Source: Mycobacterium sp. AT1 (GTDB lineage Bacteria > Actinomycetota > Actinomycetes > Mycobacteriales > Mycobacteriaceae). Taken from it: a stretch of DNA of 64,000 nt. The notes under the pieces were generated by a model. The model worked only from the letters and a program-made list of their open reading frames with translations. It was not told where the DNA came from and did no database searches. Below are positions 57,812 through 64,000 of the stretch, piece after piece. A program made the translations under genes and the position numbers. The DNA lies in assembly GCF_002043095.1 (NCBI RefSeq), contig NZ_MVOC01000036.1, forward strand, positions 1 to 64,000, written 5' to 3'. The first letter of the stretch is position 1, and each line of letters begins with the position of its first letter.

Positions 57812-59815
57812 CTAGCCCTTCGCGAAGCCGTTCGTCAACGCGAATTCCTCACTGGCGAACCAGATTTCGGGCTGGACGTCGTCATAGCCACCGCTGTCGG
57901 GTGTCCAATACAGCCCGGTCTTGGTGTCGGCCTTGATCGGATATCCGCGAGGCGCGTCCCGACCCTCACCGCTGGCAAGTCGCAGAGACGGCTCGGCCAC
58001 GACCGGCTCGTCGAGGTGGATGGCCGCGTGCCGACCGCTGGGCGGTCCGCTGTCGGGTTCCGGCTCCGGTTCCGGCTCGTACAGCGCCGCGATCGCCGCC
58101 GTCTCGTCGACGACGGGCTCGGCGGTGGTGACGGGCTCAGCCGTGACGGCGGGATCCGGCTCGTCGAGGTCGGAGAACCACGGCGCGTCCGGTTCCTCGT
58201 CGGTGATGCTGACGACGGGCGTCGGCGCCGTGTCGATGGCGTCCTGATCGGCCGAGAGATCGGCTACGAAACCGTCGGACGCGTCGTCGTGGTGCGGCGC
58301 GGCGAGGTCACCATGCTCGTCGGCCGGCATCGCCCACCCGCGTTGCGGTTCGTCCGACTGGTGGTCGCGCTCGCCGAGCGCGACGGGCCCGGACTCGTCG
58401 TCGCGATAGTCGTCGTCCTCGTAGTCGTCGTCGAACTCGTCCAGCGGCGCGCGGTCGTCACGTCGGCGCCGATTCAGCAGAACCGCGGCCGTCACGACCC
58501 CGATCAGCACGAGGACGGGCACGATGCCGAGCAGCCACCACCAGCTGGGGCGGAACCACTGCGATCCCTCGTCGGAGCCCGCGGCCGTGGCGGCTGGCGC
58601 CTCCGGCGACGTGGCGCCCGGCACCTCCAGCCCCGTCAGCTGGGACTGCAGACCGGCCGGCTCGGTGGTGAACTCGTTGGTCGTCTTGTTCCACGAGATC
58701 GCACCGCCGTTGAACTTCTGGCTGACGACGTCGCCGTTCTCCGCCTGGTCGGCGGTGGGTGCACCGAGCTCGCCGGTCGCACCGCCGAGCTTCGTCCAGG
58801 CTGCGTTCATCGCCCCGCGGACGATCACGGCGCCGAAGTCTGGTGTCCAGAAGATCACCGGCTTGTCGTCGGCGGCGAAGCTGGCGATCTTGCTCATCGG
58901 CGCCAGGCCACCGTCGGTCTCGTTGCCGGTGGGGAATCCGAGATCGCCCTCGGGTCCGCCGACGCTGTCGTACTTGGCCAGCACCTGGCCGGTCAGGACG
59001 TTGGCGCCCGTCGCCGGGCTGTAGAAGATCTTGCCGCCTGCGTAGTTCTGTCCGGCGCCGTCGGATCCGATTGCGTACTGCTCCCCGTCGGGAGCACCCA
59101 ACGGCCCGAGTGGACCGCCCGCGGCACGGCGTGCCCCGGCAATGGCGGTCGTCACGTCGCCGGGGATGTCGAGTCCGGCGAGCTGCTCGGCCAGCTCGGG
59201 TGGGGCGGTGGTGAAGGCGTTCGTCTTCCGGTTCCACGTCACCTGGCCGCCGGAGAACGTCTGGCTGACCTCGTCACCGCTGTACGTCTCGTCGTCGGTC
59301 GGGACGCTGAGCACGCCAGCCGAACCGCCCAGCTTGTCCCACGCGGCGTTGACGGCTCCCCGAACCACCCGGGCACCCGCGTCGGGCGTCCAGAAGATGA
59401 CCGGCCGATCGGCCGCACTGAAGGTCGTGTTTCGGCTGCCGGGCGCCTTGCCGTCGCCCTCGTCGATCGTCGGAAAGCCGAGGTCGCCGTCGGCGGGACC
59501 ACCCAACGCCTGATACTCGTCGAGGATTGCCCCGCTCATGGCGTGCGCACCGGTCTCTGGGGTGAAGAAGATCTTCCCGCCGGCGAAGTTCTGACCGAAG
59601 CCGGCTCCGATCGGGTAGACGCCGCCGTCCTTGATGCCAAGTGGTCCGGTGGGTCCCCCGCCCACGTCCCAGGCCTGTGTGATGGCGGCGTCGGCGTCGC
59701 CCTCCGGCGTCGCCGCCGCGAGGGGTGCGACGAGCAGGACGGCAGCGATCGCCGCGACGAAGGCGATGCCTGCGCGCCCGATCGTCTTGCCCAGCCGGGT
59801 TCCAAGCCCCGTCAT
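57812..59815 (-). CDS. LGFP-repeat membrane protein with acidic cytoplasmic tail
   Basis: A 667-residue envelope protein. An N-terminal signal (FVAAIAAVLLVAPLAA) leads into an ectodomain of some 380 residues built of LGFP-type repeats (GPLGIKDGGVYPI, GDLGFPTIDEGDG, GPLGAPDGEQYAI, GDLGFPTGNETDG, each with FxGGxIxW or GKIFFTPETGA strands), a membrane helix near 425-450 (LLGIVPVLVLIGVVTAAVLL), then an acidic tail. LGFP repeats bind cell-wall mycolyl-arabinogalactan in related proteins. The tail ends with a small conserved domain (YPIKADTKTGLYWTP, PEIWFASEEFALTNGF). Equivalent to Rv2721c. ATG 59815 has GGGAGG. Convergent with lexA. Confidence 0.87.
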   Translation of the reverse strand: MTGLGTRLGKTIGRAGIAFVAAIAAVLLVAPLAAATPEGDADAAITQAWDVGGGPTGPLGIKDGGVYPIGAGFGQNFAGGKIFFTPETGAHAMSGAILDEYQALGGPADGDLGFPTIDEGDGKAPGSRNTTFSAADRPVIFWTPDAGARVVRGAVNAAWDKLGGSAGVLSVPTDDETYSGDEVSQTFSGGQVTWNRKTNAFTTAPPELAEQLAGLDIPGDVTTAIAGARRAAGGPLGPLGAPDGEQYAIGSDGAGQNYAGGKIFYSPATGANVLTGQVLAKYDSVGGPEGDLGFPTGNETDGGLAPMSKIASFAADDKPVIFWTPDFGAVIVRGAMNAAWTKLGGATGELGAPTADQAENGDVVSQKFNGGAISWNKTTNEFTTEPAGLQSQLTGLEVPGATSPEAPAATAAGSDEGSQWFRPSWWWLLGIVPVLVLIGVVTAAVLLNRRRRDDRAPLDEFDDDYEDDDYRDDESGPVALGERDHQSDEPQRGWAMPADEHGDLAAPHHDDASDGFVADLSADQDAIDTAPTPVVSITDEEPDAPWFSDLDEPDPAVTAEPVTTAEPVVDETAAIAALYEPEPEPEPDSGPPSGRHAAIHLDEPVVAEPSLRLASGEGRDAPRGYPIKADTKTGLYWTPDSGGYDDVQPEIWFASEEFALTNGFAKG

Positions 59816-59964
59816 TGCGTGTCCTCCCAAGCAGCTGCGCCGAACTCCCGTGAGTTCCGCGTGCGTCAACTCTGCGTCAGTTGACGTCCATCTTGAGGGA
59901 TATCCAACCCGTCGGGCACTGTGTCGCGCCAACGGGCCGGTCGAAGGTGGGGTGGTGGAGCCGG

Positions 59965-61125
59965 CTAGACGCCCAGGCTCCTGCCGATGATTTCCTTCAT
60001 GATCTCCGTCGTTCCGCCGTAGATCGTCTGGATGCGGGCGTCGAGGAAGGCCCGAGCCACGGGGTATTCGCGCATGTAGCCGTAGCCGCCGTGCAGCTGC
60101 AGACAACGGTCGTTGAGCTTCACCTGGGCCTCGGTGGCGTACCACTTCGCCATGGCGGCCTGCTCGACGGTCAGCTTCTCCTCGAGGTGCAGCTTGACGA
60201 AGTCGTCGACCATGATGCGCACCACCGTGGCCTCGGTCGCCAACTCGGCGAGCAGGAATCTGCTGTTCTGGAAGCTGCCGATGGGCTTGCCGAACGCCTT
60301 GCGGTCCTTGGTGTACTGCAGCGTCTGGTCGAGCACGGCTTCCATGCCTGCGGCGGCCATGACCGCGATGCTGATGCGCTCCTGGGGAAGGTTCTGCATC
60401 AGGTAGACGAAGCCGGACCCCTCCTCGCCGAGCAGATTCTCGGCGGGCACGTGCACGTCGGTGAAGGACAACTCCGCGGTGTCCTGCGCCTCCAGGCCGA
60501 TCTTGTCGAGGTGGCGGCCGCGTTCGAATCCGGCCATGCCGCGCTCGACGACCAGCAGCGAGAAGCCGAGGGCGCCCTTCTCGGGATCGGTGCACGCGAC
60601 GACGATGACGAGGTCGGCGTGAATGCCGTTGGTGATGAACGTCTTCGAGCCGTTGAGCACCCAGCTGCCGTCCTCCTGCTTGACGGCGCGGGTCTTGATG
60701 CCCTGCAGGTCGCTGCCGGTGCCGGGCTCGGTCATGGCGATGGCCGTGATGTATTCACCGGAACAGAACCCGGGCAGCCAGCGCTGCTTCTGCTCGTCGG
60801 TCGTCAGGCGTAGGAAGTAGGGCGCCATGACGTCGTTCTGGAGCGAGAATCCGAGTCCGCTGTAGCGACCCGCGGACGTTTCCTCGGTGATGACGACGTT
60901 GTAGCGGAAGTCGTCGTTGCCGCCGCCGCCGTACTCCTCGGGGACCGCCATGCCAAGGAAGCCCTGCTTGCCGGCCTCCAGCCACACCTGCCGGTCGACG
61001 ATCTTGTTCTTCTCCCAGTCGTCGTGGAACGGCGCGACGTGGCGCTCCAGAAACGCGCGATAGGACTCGCGGAACAGGTCGTGCTCCGGCTCGAACAGCG
61101 TGCGGTCGTACTTGACGGCGCCCAT
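59965..61125 (-). CDS. fadE20: Acyl-CoA dehydrogenase FadE20
   Basis: A 386-residue FAD-dependent acyl-CoA dehydrogenase, same length as Rv2724c. Signature segments are AMTEPGTGSDLQGIKTRA, GSKTFITNGIHADLVIV, and LHGGYGYMREYPVARAFLDARIQTIYGGTTEIMKEI trimmed here to its key part: the catalytic Glu lies in YGGTTEI. It oxidises a fatty acyl-CoA of unknown chain length. ATG 61125 has CGGAGG before it. The upstream region contains an inverted repeat (CAACC-GGAT-GGTTG) that may bind a TetR repressor. Divergent from the molybdoenzyme gene. Confidence 0.92.
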   Translation of the reverse strand: MGAVKYDRTLFEPEHDLFRESYRAFLERHVAPFHDDWEKNKIVDRQVWLEAGKQGFLGMAVPEEYGGGGNDDFRYNVVITEETSAGRYSGLGFSLQNDVMAPYFLRLTTDEQKQRWLPGFCSGEYITAIAMTEPGTGSDLQGIKTRAVKQEDGSWVLNGSKTFITNGIHADLVIVVACTDPEKGALGFSLLVVERGMAGFERGRHLDKIGLEAQDTAELSFTDVHVPAENLLGEEGSGFVYLMQNLPQERISIAVMAAAGMEAVLDQTLQYTKDRKAFGKPIGSFQNSRFLLAELATEATVVRIMVDDFVKLHLEEKLTVEQAAMAKWYATEAQVKLNDRCLQLHGGYGYMREYPVARAFLDARIQTIYGGTTEIMKEIIGRSLGV

Positions 61126-61176
61126 GGATGACCTCCGGATCGGCGAAGCGGGATGTGCCTTCGACGATATACCACC

Positions 61177-61190
61177 CAACCGGATGGTTG
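61177..61190. promoter_or_regulatory. Inverted repeat between fadE20 and molybdoenzyme gene
   Basis: CAACC-GGAT-GGTTG, 5-bp arms with a 4-bp centre, lies 52 bp upstream of fadE20 on the minus strand and 68 bp before the divergent gene. The form is that of a short TetR-type operator; no regulator gene is adjacent. Confidence 0.4.
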
Positions 61191-61257
61191 ACGGCCGTCG
61201 GGAGCGTGGCGCACGGTGGACCCTCGCGCGACGGCGCCGCACCTTAAGATCGGCGCA

Positions 61258-63573
61258 ATGGCGAAGCCTTCGACGTCACTCACCCACTGGGGTGCGTTCA
61301 CCGCCGACGTCCGCGACGGCGACATCGCGTCGGTTCAGCCGTTCGCCGCCGACGCGGACCCGTCACCTCTGCTCGGCAATCTCGCCGGCTCCATTCGACA
61401 CCGGTCGCGGATCGAGACGCCCGCCATCCGCCGCGGTTGGCTCGAGGACGGTCCCGGCCCCACCTCCCGGCGCGGGTCCGACGAGTTCGTCGCGGTGTCC
61501 TGGGACGAACTCACCGAACGTCTCGCCGACGAACTGCGCCGCATCGTCGACGCCCACGGCAACGAGGCGATCTACGGCGGATCCTACGGATGGGCCAGCG
61601 CCGGCCGCTTCCACCATGCCCAGAGCCAGGTGCACAGATTCCTGAAACTGCTTGGCGGATACACCTTCTCGCGCCACTCCTACAGCCTGGGCGCGACGGG
61701 TGTCATCATGCCGCGCGTCGTCGGCACCCACGACGACCTCTTTCAGCGCTCCACCGCGTGGGACGTCGTCGCCGAGAACACCGAACTGATCGTGAGCTTC
61801 GGCGGCGTCGGGGTGAAGAACTCCGCCGTCAACGCCGGCGGCACCACCGAACACCCGACCCGGGCCGCATTGCAACGGCTGCGCGACCGAGGCGGACGGA
61901 TCGTGTCGATCAGCCCGTTGCGCGACGACACCACCGGCGACTGCGAGTGGTTGGCACCGGTGCCGGGGACCGACGTCGCCGTCATGCTTGGCCTGGCGCA
62001 CGTCCTGGCCACCACGGGGCTCGCCGACCGCGACTTCCTCGCCACCCACTGCACGGGGTACCCACGGTTCGAGCGGTACCTGCTCGGCCTGGTCGACGGC
62101 GTCGCCAAGTCACCGGAGTGGGCGGCCGAGATCAGCGGGCTTCCCGCCGAGAGCCTGGTCGCGCTGGCCCGCCGGATGGCCGACGCACGCACGATGGTGA
62201 TGGTGAGCTGGTCGCTGCAGCGGGTCCGCTACGGCGAACAAGCCCCCTGGATGGGGCTGACGCTCGCGGCGATGCTTGGCCAAATCGGGATTCCGGGAGG
62301 CGGTTTCGGCCACGGCTACGGCTCGCAGAACGAAGTCGGCATGGCACCGATCCGGTGCCGATTGCCGACGTTCCCGCAGGGGCACAATCCCGTTACGACC
62401 TTCATTCCGGTGGCCGCCGTCAGCGACATGTTGCTTCACCCCGGCGAGCAGTTCGACTACAACGGCCGCACGCTCACCTACCCGGACGTCAAGTGCGTGT
62501 ACTGGGCAGGCGGCAACCCGTTCCACCATCACCAGAACCTCCCCCGGCTGCGGCGGGCGCTCGGGCGCGTCGACACCGTGGTCGTGCACGACCCGTACTG
62601 GACGGCCATGGCCAAGCATGCCGACGTCGTCGTACCGTCCACCACACCCTTCGAACGCGACGACTACTCGGGTTCGCGCAACGATCCGCGGTTGGTGGCG
62701 ATGCCCGCCCTTGCCGAGCCGTACGCGCAGTCACGCGACGACTACGAGACGTTCGCGGCGATGGCCCGGCGACTCGGCTTCGGCGACCAGTTCACCGAGG
62801 GCCGCACCGCCGGCGAGTGGCTGGTGCACTTGTACGAAAAGTGGTCGGCCGAGGTCGATTTCGAGGTGCCGACCTTCGACGAGTTCTGGGCTGCGGGGCA
62901 CCTCGTGCTGCCCACCGACGCCGGAATCTCGCTGCTCGCCGACTTCCGGGCCGATCCGGTCGCCCACCGCCTCGCAACCCCCAGTGGGCGCATCGAGATC
63001 TTCTCCGACGACATCGACGGGTTCGGCTACGACGACTGCGCGGGCCATCCCACGTGGTACGAGCCGCAGGAGTGGTTGAGCGGTCCCCGCGCGGCGGCGT
63101 ATCCGCTGCATCTGCTGGCCAATCAACCTGCGACGCGGTTGCACGGGCAACTCGACGGCGGCAAGACCAGCCTGGACTCGAAGATTCAGGGGCGCGAACC
63201 GATTCGCATGCATCCCGACGACGCCAGGAGTCGCGGCGTGGCCGCCGGCGAGGTGGTGCGGGTGTTCAACGACCGCGGATCGTGCCTGGCCGGCGTCGTC
63301 GTCGACGACGGGCTGCGGCACGGAGTCGTCCAGTTGTCGACCGGGGCCTGGTATGACCCAGAGGATCCGGCGGACCCGGACGCGATGTGCGTGCACGGCA
63401 ATCCGAACGTCCTCACCGCGGACGTCGGAACGTCGTCGTTGGCCAAGGGCTGCACCGGCGCTCACGTGCTGGTGGAGGTCGAGAAGTTCGACCGGCCGTT
63501 GCCGCCGGTGCGGGCACACGAGCCGCCGACGATCGTCGGGCGACCGAATGGCCGCCCGACGGTCGAAAGCTAA
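61258..63573 (+). CDS. Molybdopterin oxidoreductase, DMSO/biotin-sulfoxide reductase type
   Basis: A 771-residue bis-MGD molybdoenzyme of the BisC/TorA/DMSO reductase group. It lacks an N-terminal Fe-S cysteine cluster. Cofactor segments are AIYGGSYGWASAGRFHHAQ, then HSYSLGATGVIMP, where the serine aligned with the Mo-ligand Ser of DMSO reductase is kept, IGIPGGGFGHGYGSQN, and the C-terminal MGD domain with LLANQPATRLHGQLD. No Tat signal is visible, so it is cytosolic; substrate is likely an S- or N-oxide such as biotin or methionine sulfoxide. TAAGAT (61245-61250) seven bases before ATG 61258 indicates a leaderless mRNA. Not recalled next to fadE20 in M. tuberculosis. Confidence 0.9.
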   Translation: MAKPSTSLTHWGAFTADVRDGDIASVQPFAADADPSPLLGNLAGSIRHRSRIETPAIRRGWLEDGPGPTSRRGSDEFVAVSWDELTERLADELRRIVDAHGNEAIYGGSYGWASAGRFHHAQSQVHRFLKLLGGYTFSRHSYSLGATGVIMPRVVGTHDDLFQRSTAWDVVAENTELIVSFGGVGVKNSAVNAGGTTEHPTRAALQRLRDRGGRIVSISPLRDDTTGDCEWLAPVPGTDVAVMLGLAHVLATTGLADRDFLATHCTGYPRFERYLLGLVDGVAKSPEWAAEISGLPAESLVALARRMADARTMVMVSWSLQRVRYGEQAPWMGLTLAAMLGQIGIPGGGFGHGYGSQNEVGMAPIRCRLPTFPQGHNPVTTFIPVAAVSDMLLHPGEQFDYNGRTLTYPDVKCVYWAGGNPFHHHQNLPRLRRALGRVDTVVVHDPYWTAMAKHADVVVPSTTPFERDDYSGSRNDPRLVAMPALAEPYAQSRDDYETFAAMARRLGFGDQFTEGRTAGEWLVHLYEKWSAEVDFEVPTFDEFWAAGHLVLPTDAGISLLADFRADPVAHRLATPSGRIEIFSDDIDGFGYDDCAGHPTWYEPQEWLSGPRAAAYPLHLLANQPATRLHGQLDGGKTSLDSKIQGREPIRMHPDDARSRGVAAGEVVRVFNDRGSCLAGVVVDDGLRHGVVQLSTGAWYDPEDPADPDAMCVHGNPNVLTADVGTSSLAKGCTGAHVLVEVEKFDRPLPPVRAHEPPTIVGRPNGRPTVES

Positions 63574-63576
63574 GCG

Positions 63577-64000
63577 CTAGGAGCTGGTCTGGGCCCGACC
63601 CGAGCCGGCGGAGCGGGGGCGACGGGGTCCACCGCCGCGACGGGCGCCGCCACCGGAGGCACCCGGTCGACCACCGGCGGCGTTGCCGCGGAACGGGGAG
63701 CCGTTGCCTCGGCCGGAGCCACCGGTGCCGCGGCCTCCGCCGCCACCACCACGCGACGGCGGCGTGGCCGGACGCACGGGGGGCTCGCGATGCGGTGCGA
63801 TTTCGCCGACGAGCTCGATGACGCTCGCCGAATCGGCGCGCACCTGCTGCGGCGCAGCCGTGATGCCGGCCTTGCGCAGCAATTGCTGGGTGTCCCTGCG
63901 CTGCTCGGGCAGGACCACGGTCACGACGTCGCCTGCGCTGCCGGCACGCGCGGTACGACCGGAGCGGTGCAGGTACGCCTTGTGCTCGACGGGCGGGTCG
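63577..64000 (-). CDS. DEAD-box RNA helicase, C-terminal part
   Basis: The last 141 residues of a DEAD-box helicase; the gene begins beyond the right edge. Motif VI HRSGRTARAG is at the window edge, followed by DVVTVVLPEQ. A low-complexity tail rich in Gly, Arg and Ser (RGG-like: GGGGGGRGTGGSGRG, GGGARRGGGPRRPRS) ends the protein. It resembles mycobacterial RhlE-type helicases, which remodel RNA in ribosome assembly and decay. The stop is 3 bp from the convergent molybdoenzyme gene. Confidence 0.9.
   Translation of the reverse strand, partial: DPPVEHKAYLHRSGRTARAGSAGDVVTVVLPEQRRDTQQLLRKAGITAAPQQVRADSASVIELVGEIAPHREPPVRPATPPSRGGGGGGRGTGGSGRGNGSPFRGNAAGGRPGASGGGARRGGGPRRPRSAGSGRAQTSS

Noticed and set aside
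57798..57815. CTAGGC/GCCTAG hairpin between lexA and the LGFP gene
   Set aside because: Only 6 bp, made largely of the two convergent stop codons; too weak to call a terminator.
59816..60595. Upstream extension of the LGFP protein frame
   Set aside because: It overlaps fadE20 on the same strand; a signal peptide and GGGAGG mark ATG 59815 as the start.

Overview
The window is high-GC chromosomal DNA from a mycobacterium, most likely a fast-growing or environmental Mycolicibacterium-type species. The evidence is a gene order that matches, from memory, the Mycobacterium tuberculosis stretch from Rv2667 (clpC2) to Rv2724c (fadE20): clpC2, MPT63-like protein, GNAT, zapE, ribD-like, TAP-like hydrolase, aftC, msrB, hemQ-hemY-hemE, DUF3000, RNase D, dxs, rRNA methyltransferase, KimA-like transporter, ceoB-ceoC, dut, cei, suhB, ppgK, sigA, sigB, ideR, sthA, nrdR, chiZ, lexA, LGFP protein, fadE20. 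No insertion sequence, prophage, CRISPR array or plasmid function was seen.

Region 1 (1-7900) is accessory in character. It holds the 3' end of a DosR/DevR-type response regulator, three tandem-domain universal stress proteins, a membrane di-iron hydroxylase, four tRNA genes (Val-CAC on the minus strand; Gly-GCC, Cys-GCA and Val-GAC on the plus strand), an almost certain 6C small RNA (two hairpins with C6 and C7 loops), a CsbD-like stress protein, and a membrane-protein/secreted-protein pair behind a well-formed promoter that is overlapped by an inverted-repeat operator.

Region 2 (7900-31600) carries clpC2 with two tandem palindromes over its promoter, envelope genes (aftC, a TAP-like lipoprotein lacking its catalytic serine), a membrane GGDEF-EAL protein, the coproporphyrin-type haem genes hemE-hemY-hemQ as a tightly packed operon, dxs, an NhaA antiporter, and a KimA-type APC transporter divergent from the two soluble RCK proteins CeoB and CeoC.

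Region 3 (31600-48800) contains dut, the envelope-integrity gene cei with a perfect CRP-type palindrome centred 61.5 bp upstream of its predicted start of transcription, suhB, ppgK, a large LuxR-type ATPase regulator, and the primary and primary-like sigma factors sigA and sigB. A good ECF-type promoter (GGAAC-N17-CGTTG) lies before sigB.

Region 4 (48800-64000) holds ideR, sthA, a secreted trypsin-like lipoprotein, a PAC2 protein, nrdR, and the divergent chiZ/lexA pair with four LexA-like boxes between them, followed by an LGFP-repeat membrane protein, fadE20, a molybdopterin oxidoreductase and the 3' end of a DEAD-box helicase.

Many genes have a TANNNT hexamer 6-8 nt before the start codon and no Shine-Dalgarno sequence, the signature of leaderless transcripts; this was used to choose several starts. 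Functions come from reading protein motifs and remembered family knowledge; no database search was run.
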